DNA of 21,618 nucleotides, taken from positions 1-21,618 of the forward strand of contig DAHVOT010000008.1 of NCBI GenBank assembly GCA_027318675.1, in the 5' to 3' direction. The notes under the pieces are model-generated. The model did not search any database, was not told where the DNA came from, and worked only from the letters and a program-made list of their open reading frames with translations. Source of the DNA: an archaeon. Lineage in GTDB: Archaea > Nanobdellota > Nanobdellia > Pacearchaeales > GW2011-AR1. Positions 4,834-12,822 of the stretch are shown piece by piece (the first letter of the stretch is position 1; each line of letters begins with the position of its first letter). Position numbers and translations under genes: made by a program.

Positions 4834-7800
4834 TCAGTAACCATTAATAATATCATATACCCTTTTTCTATCTTTTTCAGGTAATCGTTTATATATTTTT
4901 TTTATATCTTCGTACAATCTCATAATGTTCTCTTTATCCCATCTTTTCTTAGCTTCTTGATATTCTTTAACTAAACCAAAAATGTCTTTTTTATCTATTT
5001 TAATTAACATTTCGCTTATTTTTTTATAAAAATATGGCTTAGTCTTATATGGTAAAACAGGATAAATTTCTTTTATCTTGTAATAGTTTTCTCTTGCCTT
5101 TTCTACTTCTTTTTCTTTTAATAGTCTGTTTACTTCTTCGATTAGATACATTACTCTTACTACATTCGGCTCTTTTTTCCATCCAATCATCCTAAATTTT
5201 TTAATTACAATTGGAATAATTACAAGAAGGATGATCAAAAGTATAAATGCTATTGCAATATAAATAGTCATGTTAGCAGAAAGCTCATTGAGGACAAAAA
5301 ACCCCGTAACTCTCGTTTCCCCTCCGGTTAAGTCTTCTTGGAATAATATCGTTTCTGTTTTTTCAAGATCTTTTAAAGGAATACTTTCAGTTATATAATA
5401 TATTACCTCTCCCTCCTTCAAGCCATTATAATTAATCTTAAAGAAATTATTCTCTCCAACTTTTTCAGAATTTGTAACAAAGATTATATCTTCTTTGTTT
5501 TTAACTACCTCTTTTGGAATTATTTCTAAAATATTATTATAAGAATCACTTTCCAAAGTAATTTTTTTCTTGACAAATATCAATTTTTTTGTTTCATCAG
5601 GGTATTCTATTTCTACTTCTTTTAGTTCAACAGAAACAGAAATTTCATTTTGTATTTGCCTATTGAGCTCTTCTAGCTTTCTTAAAGAAGATTTACTTAA
5701 TTGGGTATTTGTAGAATAAAGGTAATTTTCAACTATTGTTTTAAAGTCGCTATCGACACTATTTTTTATATATTCATAGTCTTCTTTGATGGATATGCTC
5801 AATGGGATGCTTGTTTTAATTTTCTCAAGTTCGGTTATATATTCTTTTGTTTTTCTTTCTTTAAGCGTTTCAGTTGAAACATATTTATAATTTTCTTGAA
5901 AAAATTCTTGAATATCTAAAAGTCTTTTTTTGTAATATTTCGTATCATTTAAGATATTCAAGTCTTCTAAAACTTCTTTTTCTTCTAAATTAAAATCAAA
6001 AGAAATGAAGTTATCTGCAAGTTCTTTTAATTCTTCTACTTCTTCTTTGTATTCGTAATCGGTTGTAATAACCTTTGATGTCTCATTTAGAGAAATTTGA
6101 AAAATTTCAGTTTCCCAATTGTAATTTGAAGAATTATCATAGCATTCTACAATCCATTTATAAAATCCTTCTTCAAAATCTTGTAGTTTCACTGAAACTT
6201 CCTTGTTATTTTGCACAGAATAATTATTTGCAATTGTTCTTTGTTGAGTATTTACAGGGAAAATTAAGTTTGATTCGCTGGTTGTGCAAGAATTTAAGGA
6301 TGCACAGCCCTCATATAGCTTAAAGGTACAATTGGCTATTTTTACATTATCGCTTGCTTTATATGAAAAATTTACAGAATTTCCAGAGATTATCTCCTTG
6401 GATTCAGGGGTATATAGGGTAATCTCTGGTTCATCATTATCTTTTGGATTTGTAATTTCTGTAACATTTAATCCATTTTTTTGGATTTCAAAACTCTCTC
6501 CTCCAATAATTAAGCTTAATTTAGGAGAATAATTTCCTTTTTGAACATATTTCTTTGTAAAGATATTATTAAATTGCAATGAATTAAGTGAATAATAGTC
6601 TGTATTTGAACTTCCATCACCATAACTTAAAAGAGCAGAGTTTATTTTCTTAAAAGGAGAATTAACATTTGCAGTAATTTTAACGGATTCTCCTTCTTTA
6701 ATAGATGTTGCATTTAATAATAGATTTGCACTAGCAACAGAAAAGTTAGTTAAAATAACATAATCTGGAGCACTTTCATTAAATCTTACCTTCAAGCTAT
6801 AATTTCCAGCACTGTTTAGAATTGTTTCATTCATCACGAGAGAAAAAGAATTCAAATAATTTTTGTTGTAAATCACTTCATTACTATTTTTTATTATTTG
6901 TACTGAAAAATTTGAAGGATTACTAGAATTTATTGCGATTGTTCCAGGATTTTGTATCTTATTTTGAATCAAATCCAAGAAATATAATTTTCCTTCATTC
7001 AATGACGAATAAAAATTTTCATTTATTGAAAACGAGCCCAAACTAGTGTTTGTTAAAGAGGCATTTAAGGGATCTATACACACGACACCCCAAGTATAAT
7101 TTCCATTAGGCAAGTTTAATTCATATTCGGTATTTGAATTAAAATATTCTCCAAATGTTCCTCCAACCTGAAGACTGCAATTAAATCCCTTAGAATAATT
7201 AACGCCTATGCTAAATAAAATGGGGTTTCTTACATTTCCAATAGGACCAGAAACATTTAAGAGTAAACTCTCTTCTGATTCGTTTGAGGAATCCAAATTA
7301 ATAACTACCCTAAATATTTGTTCACTTAAATGAGGAACTATCCAAGAAACTCTATCTATAATCCCATTTTGATCTTCATCATAATACTCTACTTCAAACT
7401 CTTTTAAATTTGTAATTTCCAAATCTTCTTGGTTTTTCCAATATATTTTAATATTTTCTATTTCAGATTCTTGAGTCAAGGAAGTATAGACCCTCAGATA
7501 ACCTTCAAAATGCTCTTCACTTGAGAGAATCACCTCTTTTTCAATATCGCTTTTCTCAAGTTCGTCTTTGGTTATCTTCATTCCATCATATTCTCCAATG
7601 TCTATCTCTTTTTTACCCTGGACTTGTAACGAAGTATAAACAACATTTTCCGATATATTTTCAGAATTATTTTCTGAATAATCTTCCGATAAATTTTCAT
7701 TTTTAACGGGCTCATCTTTAAGAGAATCATTTTTAAGAGGGAGATATTCTGCTTCTTTGTTAGAATTATCTGAATTAACAAAATTATCTTTTTTAAAATC

Positions 7801-8106
7801 AGATGAGGAATCGTTTAAACTTCTATTTGAAGAATTTAACACATCCCCTAATGAAGTAGACAAAGAGTCATTAACTAGAATATCTTCTACAGACGTTTTA
7901 TTTTCTGAATAATTCAAATAATCTATATTTGGATTAGCAATTTTATCTGTATCGATGGGGTTATTGTCCGTCTGTAACTGTGTTTCATTTTCATAGATAA
8001 AAGAGGATTCATTGTTTATTGTGGAATTTTCTTGAGCAGCTATAAAAAAGATCATCATAACAAGCAAAGAAAAAACAAAAATTGTATTTGAAAATTTTTT
8101 ATTCAT
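4834..8106 (-). CDS. Large type I surface protein with PKD/Ig-like domains and cytoplasmic helical tail
   Basis: 1090 aa. Signal peptide 1-24; then a Ser/Asn/Asp/Glu-rich stalk with many N-x-S/T sequons (25-160). Residues 200-270 form a module with the D-x-N-G-I-x-D-x-V-x-W-x-VPHLS-x-Q-x-F signature. Beta-sandwich domains follow: a PKD-like one near 465-545 (SYGDGSS) and an Ig-like one near 557-675 with four cysteines. Then come a helical/coiled-coil region (685-820), a membrane-proximal beta domain ending in TGFF (825-938), one membrane helix (944-968) and a 122-aa cytoplasmic tail with two helical hairpins ('EKAxxxYxxIKxIYxxLP'). The ATG lies inside the preceding 68-aa gene, with GAGGT 7 nt upstream. 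From about 685 to the membrane it is paralogous to the 673-aa protein, which also starts MNKKFS. Probably an envelope or adhesion component. Confidence 0.8.
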   Translation of the reverse strand: MNKKFSNTIFVFSLLVMMIFFIAAQENSTINNESSFIYENETQLQTDNNPIDTDKIANPNIDYLNYSENKTSVEDILVNDSLSTSLGDVLNSSNRSLNDSSSDFKKDNFVNSDNSNKEAEYLPLKNDSLKDEPVKNENLSEDYSENNSENISENVVYTSLQVQGKKEIDIGEYDGMKITKDELEKSDIEKEVILSSEEHFEGYLRVYTSLTQESEIENIKIYWKNQEDLEITNLKEFEVEYYDEDQNGIIDRVSWIVPHLSEQIFRVVINLDSSNESEESLLLNVSGPIGNVRNPILFSIGVNYSKGFNCSLQVGGTFGEYFNSNTEYELNLPNGNYTWGVVCIDPLNASLTNTSLGSFSINENFYSSLNEGKLYFLDLIQNKIQNPGTIAINSSNPSNFSVQIIKNSNEVIYNKNYLNSFSLVMNETILNSAGNYSLKVRFNESAPDYVILTNFSVASANLLLNATSIKEGESVKITANVNSPFKKINSALLSYGDGSSNTDYYSLNSLQFNNIFTKKYVQKGNYSPKLSLIIGGESFEIQKNGLNVTEITNPKDNDEPEITLYTPESKEIISGNSVNFSYKASDNVKIANCTFKLYEGCASLNSCTTSESNLIFPVNTQQRTIANNYSVQNNKEVSVKLQDFEEGFYKWIVECYDNSSNYNWETEIFQISLNETSKVITTDYEYKEEVEELKELADNFISFDFNLEEKEVLEDLNILNDTKYYKKRLLDIQEFFQENYKYVSTETLKERKTKEYITELEKIKTSIPLSISIKEDYEYIKNSVDSDFKTIVENYLYSTNTQLSKSSLRKLEELNRQIQNEISVSVELKEVEIEYPDETKKLIFVKKKITLESDSYNNILEIIPKEVVKNKEDIIFVTNSEKVGENNFFKINYNGLKEGEVIYYITESIPLKDLEKTETILFQEDLTGGETRVTGFFVLNELSANMTIYIAIAFILLIILLVIIPIVIKKFRMIGWKKEPNVVRVMYLIEEVNRLLKEKEVEKARENYYKIKEIYPVLPYKTKPYFYKKISEMLIKIDKKDIFGLVKEYQEAKKRWDKENIMRLYEDIKKIYKRLPEKDRKRVYDIINGY

Positions 8107-8305
8107 CTTGTTTACCTCTTTTTATTTTGCTTACAAGATACCCTTCATTATAAAGCCACAATGTAATAATTTTTCCGACAACATCTTGTTCATTACTTCC
8201 TATAACTCCTATCAATTTTCTTATAGCTTCTTTTTGATTAAGAGGAATTGTGCCCTTAACCGTGGCACTTTTAGATTTAGTCTCATTTAAGTCTTTTTTA
8301 GGCAT
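8099..8305 (-). CDS. Ribbon-helix-helix-like small DNA-binding protein
   Basis: 68 aa: a polar N-terminus, a short strand (SATVKGTIPL), helix A (NQKEAIRKLIGVIG), a turn (SNE) and helix B (QDVVGKIITLWLYNEGYLV), ending in a basic tail. This beta-alpha-alpha plan is that of ribbon-helix-helix (Arc/CopG-type) repressors. A TATA box (CTTTATAAAG, 8326-8335) is centred 25.5 nt before the ATG at 8305, so that start is preferred to the adjacent ATG at 8308. Its 3' end overlaps the start of the 1090-aa surface protein by 8 bp, so the two are translationally coupled and it may be an autoregulator of this unit. The fold is inferred from predicted secondary structure and hydrophobic pattern only. Confidence 0.65.
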   Translation of the reverse strand: MPKKDLNETKSKSATVKGTIPLNQKEAIRKLIGVIGSNEQDVVGKIITLWLYNEGYLVSKIKRGKQDE

Positions 8306-8325
8306 CATATAATAATTCTTAGGTA

Positions 8326-8335
8326 CTTTATAAAG
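8326..8335 (-). promoter_or_regulatory. TATA box of the leftward surface-protein unit
   Basis: Palindromic CTTTATAAAG centred 25.5 nt from the ATG at 8305. The 126-bp gap 8306-8431 is a divergent promoter region serving this unit and the operon at 8432. Confidence 0.55.
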
Positions 8336-8392
8336 GTTTTTATTTCTTCAATATTTTTTTAACAAGATTTAAATAAATAAGTAGAATATTCA

Positions 8393-8400
8393 TATTATAA
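8393..8400 (+). promoter_or_regulatory. TATA box of the rightward ATPase operon
   Basis: TATTATAA centred about 35 nt before the GTG start at 8432, giving a predicted leader of roughly 10 nt. An in-frame TAA at 8423 excludes any longer N-terminus, so the GTG start is nearly forced. Confidence 0.5.
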
Positions 8401-8431
8401 TCGTTTTAGAGGTTATTATTGGTAAAAGAAA

Positions 8432-10471
8432 GTGAAAAAGAGGCAGAGACTAAAAGAGAGAATATTTTATTTGTTTATCTTATTTGTAATTCTATTTTCT
8501 TCTTTTATAGTTTTTGCAGATACAGAAACAAGTTTAAATGTGCCAAATGCCCCTCCTTACCTAGTTAAAGAAATCCCCAGTCAAAGTTGGTCAGAAAACG
8601 AAAGTTTGATTGATGCATTCGATTTAGATGAATATTTTGAAGACCCAGAGGGAGTTCAATTAACATACTATAATTCTTCAATAAATGATATTTATGTATC
8701 TATAGATCCAATAACGAACATGGTTTCTTTTTTTCCGAGAGCAGGTTATTCTGGTCAAAAAAATGTAACTTTTTACGCTTCAGATTCCCAATACGACACC
8801 CTAAGTAATATAGTTACATTATCTGTAGGTTTAGATCGTGATCCTCCAAAGTGGTATTTTCCAGGAATAGACAAAACAGTAGTTTATCAAAATGATATGG
8901 TAACTTTTTTAACAAACTGGACAGATGATAGAGGTCTCCAAGAGTTTATTTTTTCAATAAACCAGGGTGCAGGATGGGCTAATTATTCTGCAATTAGTTT
9001 TTCTGGTATTCAAAATATCTCTTCCTCAAGAATACAGATTATGGCTCCTGCTTTGAATGTTGTTTATTGGAAGTATTATGCCTTTGACACTTCAGGAAAT
9101 ATGAATGTAACAGATACACAAAACTTTACAGTTGCTTCTCAAGCATTGCCTCCAGAAGGAGGCGGGGGAGGAGGAGGGGGAGGAAATGAAGGAGATTCTG
9201 GGAGCATCTCAGACTTGTTTGGGAAAATAAATGTTTTACAAGTAAGGAAGGTTGAAGATTTTCAACTTAGTTTTTATGAGCTTAAAGTTTCTTTGAAACA
9301 AGGTACTTCAAAGACAAGAGTTCTCAAAATAACCAATACAGGTCTTGAAGAAATTTTTATTAATATCTCTTCTCCAAAATTAAAAGATTTCGTGGTTTTC
9401 AGTTCAACAAATTTTTCAATTCTTCCAGGTAAAAATAAAGAAATCACAATTGATTTCTACGCTCCTGAAAGAACTATCCCGGGACAGTATTTTGGGTATA
9501 TAAATGTTCAATCTAATAAAATAAATAAATCTATTCCGACAGTTTTAGATATTCAAGGAATCGATTTAGAATTCGACATTTCTTTAAATATGTCTGAAGA
9601 ATATAAACTTATTAAACCAGGAAAAGAGGCGAGAGTGAATATAACTTTGACTAATTTAAAAGATTTAAGAGATGTAAATGCTTCTTTGTATTACGCAATA
9701 AAAGATTACACTGGAAAAGTTTATAACTTCTCTGAAGAAGAAATTAGTTTTTTTTCTTCTTTATTTTTGGAAAGAAGCTTACAGGTTCCAGAAATTGCAC
9801 AAGAAGGACCCTATCTTTTTTATGCAAGAGCAGCGGATGATAAAAATATAGCAATAGATTCAGTTGAATTCGAAGTTGGAACGAGATTTAATTTTTCTTC
9901 ATTTATAAAAATAGGTTCAATAATTTTACTTATAATTATCTTTGCAATACTTTTAGCAGTCTTTATGGTTAAATATAAAAGAGATAAGAAAAAAGAAAGA
10001 TTATTAGAGTTATATATATTATTAAATAAATTAAAAGAGTTAATAAAACAAAATAAAGAAGAAGACGCTCTAGAATTGTTTATAAAAATAAAAGAAATGT
10101 ACAGAGAACCAATACCCAAAGAAGTATTTAATGACAAGGAAAGGCTTAAGAAAGAGATTTCAGAATTATATAATTATTTTTCTAAAGAGAAAAAGGAAAC
10201 AGAAAATAAAACAGAGGATAAAAAAATGGTCTCTTCAGAGCCCAATTCTATGCAGAATAACCAAGTAAAATTAGCGCAAGATAAATACATAGCTTATATT
10301 AAGGACTGCAGAAAAAAAGGTTTTGCTGATGATTATATAAGAAAGTCCTTATTAGACAAAGGTTGGCCAGAACAAGAAATAAACAATGCTTTTAATACAT
10401 TAAATAATAAAATAATTAGTAAGAAGGAAGATCTGTTAAAGAAAGAGGTAAAGAATAAAGCAAAAAAATGA
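8432..10471 (+). CDS. Type I membrane protein partner of the HerA-like ATPase
   Basis: 679 aa with a GTG start. Basic residues then a signal sequence (about 10-29). Residues 40-132 resemble a cadherin-like/dystroglycan-type domain (FDLDEYFEDPEG ... ISIDP ... F-PRAGYSG ... FYASD). Residues 137-234 are Ig-like. A pure glycine linker (243-251, coded by a G-rich run) follows. Residues 270-375 look like an NEW3/CARDB-type sandwich (RVLKITNTGLEEIFINIS ... GQYFGYINVQ), with a second sandwich at 380-482. The membrane helix is 491-514. The cytoplasmic part has a helical hairpin (525-560) like those in the 1090- and 673-aa proteins, a charged linker and a C-terminal helical motif (618-655, GFADDYIRKSLLDKGWPEQEI) resembling a small UBA-like fold. 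Its stop overlaps the ATPase start (ATGA), so a stoichiometric complex is plausible. Confidence 0.8.
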   Translation: MKKRQRLKERIFYLFILFVILFSSFIVFADTETSLNVPNAPPYLVKEIPSQSWSENESLIDAFDLDEYFEDPEGVQLTYYNSSINDIYVSIDPITNMVSFFPRAGYSGQKNVTFYASDSQYDTLSNIVTLSVGLDRDPPKWYFPGIDKTVVYQNDMVTFLTNWTDDRGLQEFIFSINQGAGWANYSAISFSGIQNISSSRIQIMAPALNVVYWKYYAFDTSGNMNVTDTQNFTVASQALPPEGGGGGGGGGNEGDSGSISDLFGKINVLQVRKVEDFQLSFYELKVSLKQGTSKTRVLKITNTGLEEIFINISSPKLKDFVVFSSTNFSILPGKNKEITIDFYAPERTIPGQYFGYINVQSNKINKSIPTVLDIQGIDLEFDISLNMSEEYKLIKPGKEARVNITLTNLKDLRDVNASLYYAIKDYTGKVYNFSEEEISFFSSLFLERSLQVPEIAQEGPYLFYARAADDKNIAIDSVEFEVGTRFNFSSFIKIGSIILLIIIFAILLAVFMVKYKRDKKKERLLELYILLNKLKELIKQNKEEDALELFIKIKEMYREPIPKEVFNDKERLKKEISELYNYFSKEKKETENKTEDKKMVSSEPNSMQNNQVKLAQDKYIAYIKDCRKKGFADDYIRKSLLDKGWPEQEINNAFNTLNNKIISKKEDLLKKEVKNKAKK

Positions 10472-12822
10472 AATTTACAAGGAGACCTATTTTAATTTTT
10501 GCAGTTGCAATTATCTTGTTTATCTCTTTAATTGGATTTGTTTCTTCTGATAATTCTGCATTTGGAGAAGAAATATTAAAGGATCACTATTCTATCTCTA
10601 GGAGTAAGATAGACAGAACAGTTGCGTTAGGAACTCTTTTTCAAGATTTTATTACAGTAGAAAATTTAAACTCCCAGCCAATATCAGTGGGTTTTTCCGT
10701 GTCTGGGCAAGCAGCAGATTTTATAGAATTTGATTATTCTGGAATAGAGGTTTTACCTAAAAACTCTTCTTCTTTTTATTTTTATATTAAAGGATTAGAG
10801 ATTGGAAATTATTCTGGAGAGCTTTCTCTTTCTGGCGGAATAACAGAGAAAATCCCGATTAATCTCAAAATAGTTGATGCTGATTTGAGTCCATTATTTT
10901 TTGTTGATTCTGAACCATTTAAAAAAACATTTAATTTAAATGAGGGGCTGAGATTTAAAATTTACCTTAACAGGATAAAATCGGGGACTATAGGAAATTT
11001 AACTTTAAAGTATTATTTAAATAATTCAAATAATGAATCTTTCTTTTTGGGAGAAGAATCATTTAATTTTACAAGTTCTTTTTATCTAGTAAGGAAATTT
11101 GATATTCCAGAAAAGGCAGATAAGGGAGACTATATATTAGAAACTGTTGCAATTTATTCTGGAGAATCTATTACTTCTTTAAGTCAGTTTATAATAAGAA
11201 AGCCTTTTTTTAGCAGAATAATTTTTGGATTCTTGCCACTTTGGGCATTATTTCTAGGGTTGGGTATAATCTTGCTTTTTTTAATTATTTATTTTTTAGT
11301 AAAAAGACATATTCGATTATCTAAAAAATATCGTATGGAATTAGATATAAAAAAATTGCCCCTCCCAAGCAAAGAAGTTTTGGTTTTAGGAAAAGTTGCA
11401 GAAACAAAGATTAAAGCTTGTTTGGAGCCAGAGAAATTAAAAACACATACAATTGTTGCGGGAGCAACAGGAGGGGGTAAGAGTATTGCTGCCCAAGTAA
11501 TAATTGAGGAAGCTCTTTTAAAAAACGTAGCAGTCATAGTTTTTGATCCAACAGCGCAGTGGTCAGGTATGCTTAGGAAATGTGAAGATAAAAAAATGCT
11601 TTCTTATTACCCTAATTTTGGATTAAAACAGACAGATGCAAGAGCTTTTTTTGGAAATATAAGACAAATTTCCCATGCAAGAGAGATTATAGAGATAGAC
11701 AAATTTATACATCCGGGACAAATACAAATATTTGCACTTAATAAGTTGGATCCGAACGATATGGATATTTTTGTTGCCAGTGTTATAAGGCAGATATTCA
11801 AATCAGACCCAAAAGAAACACCCGATTTAAAAGTTCTTTTAGTCTTTGACGAAGTTCATAGATTGCTTTCTAAATTTGGAGGAAATGGAGAGGGATTTTT
11901 GCAAATAGAAAGGGCTTGTAGAGAATTTAGAAAGTGGGGAATAGGAGTCATGCTGGTTTCTCAGGTATTGAGCGACTTCGTTGGAGAAATTAAGGCAAAT
12001 ATAAATACTGAAATACAAATGAGAACAAGAGACGAAGGGGATTTAGGAAGAATAAAAGTAAAATATGGAGAAGAATTCTTACAATCATTAGTTAAGGCCT
12101 CTGTTGGGGTGGGGATGTTTGTAAACACTTCTTATAACAGAGGTAAACCCTATTTCATTAATTTTAGGCCGATTTTACATAATACAAGAAGATTATCTGA
12201 CGAAGAACTAGAAAAATATAACAAATACAATGATATAATCGATGATTTTGAAAATCAAATAGATCAATTAGATAAAGAGAAAATAGATATATTTGATTTC
12301 AAAATGGAATTAAAACTTATAAAAGATAAATTAATGACAGGCAATTTTTCTGTTGTAGATATATACGTTGAGGGGCTAGGACCTAGGCTACAGAAACAAT
12401 GGGAAAAGATAGGAAAGAAGCCAAAGAAAGTAGAAAAGAAATTGTTAGATTTATCAGAAATAGAAAAGTCAGTTGAAGAGGCAAAAAAAGCAAGAGCAGT
12501 TTACGAAAAAGAAGAGCAAAAAAAGCAAAAGAAAGAAGAAAAAAAAGCAGAAGTAGAGAATATAGGAACAAAGATACTTAAGCCACTAACGTTCGATAAT
12601 GGAATAATGATATCTACCCTTAAAGAATTAAAAGAAACTTTACCGGGATTAGATCAAGAAATATTCATTCTTCATGTAAACTCTAATAAAAACGATATTT
12701 CTAAATGGGCAGAGCAAGTTTCATCAGATTTGTCTAAAAAAATTGCAGCAGAAAGTGATAAATCTAAAATTGCATTATTAATAGATCAGTTTTTAAAAGA
12801 ATCAAGCGCTAAAAAAACTTAA
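10468..12822 (+). CDS. Membrane-anchored HerA/FtsK-superfamily ATPase with an extracellular domain
   Basis: 784 aa. Signal/anchor at 7-26; extracellular beta-sandwich region about 30-245 (NEW3/CARDB-like); membrane helix about 253-278; then a cytoplasmic motor. Walker A is G332-ATGGGKS339. Walker B is LLVFDE, with Asp461 and Glu462. A sensor Gln (VSQ, 499) and candidate arginine fingers R519/R521 (QMRTRDEGD) are visible. This motor pattern (GATGGGKS ... VFDEVH ... VSQ ... RT) is that of HerA/VirB4-type hexameric pumps. A helical, Lys/Glu-rich region (575-695) leads to a C-terminal domain (705-778; FDNGIMISTLKELKETL ... IFILHVNSNKNDISKW) resembling DUF5752. Canonical HerA is soluble, has an N-terminal HAS-barrel and pairs with NurA; here the barrel is replaced by a secreted domain and no NurA is near. 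The likely role is a membrane-bound translocase or remodeller; substrate unknown. Confidence 0.85.
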   Translation: MKFTRRPILIFAVAIILFISLIGFVSSDNSAFGEEILKDHYSISRSKIDRTVALGTLFQDFITVENLNSQPISVGFSVSGQAADFIEFDYSGIEVLPKNSSSFYFYIKGLEIGNYSGELSLSGGITEKIPINLKIVDADLSPLFFVDSEPFKKTFNLNEGLRFKIYLNRIKSGTIGNLTLKYYLNNSNNESFFLGEESFNFTSSFYLVRKFDIPEKADKGDYILETVAIYSGESITSLSQFIIRKPFFSRIIFGFLPLWALFLGLGIILLFLIIYFLVKRHIRLSKKYRMELDIKKLPLPSKEVLVLGKVAETKIKACLEPEKLKTHTIVAGATGGGKSIAAQVIIEEALLKNVAVIVFDPTAQWSGMLRKCEDKKMLSYYPNFGLKQTDARAFFGNIRQISHAREIIEIDKFIHPGQIQIFALNKLDPNDMDIFVASVIRQIFKSDPKETPDLKVLLVFDEVHRLLSKFGGNGEGFLQIERACREFRKWGIGVMLVSQVLSDFVGEIKANINTEIQMRTRDEGDLGRIKVKYGEEFLQSLVKASVGVGMFVNTSYNRGKPYFINFRPILHNTRRLSDEELEKYNKYNDIIDDFENQIDQLDKEKIDIFDFKMELKLIKDKLMTGNFSVVDIYVEGLGPRLQKQWEKIGKKPKKVEKKLLDLSEIEKSVEEAKKARAVYEKEEQKKQKKEEKKAEVENIGTKILKPLTFDNGIMISTLKELKETLPGLDQEIFILHVNSNKNDISKWAEQVSSDLSKKIAAESDKSKIALLIDQFLKESSAKKT
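12811..12818 (-). terminator. T-run ending the leftward surface operon
   Basis: On the minus strand seven T follow the stop of the 626-aa gene almost immediately. They lie inside the 3' end of the opposing ATPase gene. The two stop codons overlap (TAA at 12820-12822 on plus, TAA at 12821-12819 on minus), leaving no intergenic DNA. Confidence 0.4.

Noticed and set aside
9161..9184. G-rich run as a quadruplex or regulatory element
   Set aside because: It simply encodes the glycine linker between the Ig-like and NEW3-like domains of the 679-aa protein, with GGA/GGG/GGC codons in frame.
10468..12822. Classical HerA-NurA DNA repair pair or type IV secretion VirB4
   Set aside because: There is no NurA, Mre11 or Rad50 gene nearby and no VirD4, VirB6 or relaxase-like gene, and the protein has an extracellular domain that neither family normally has.
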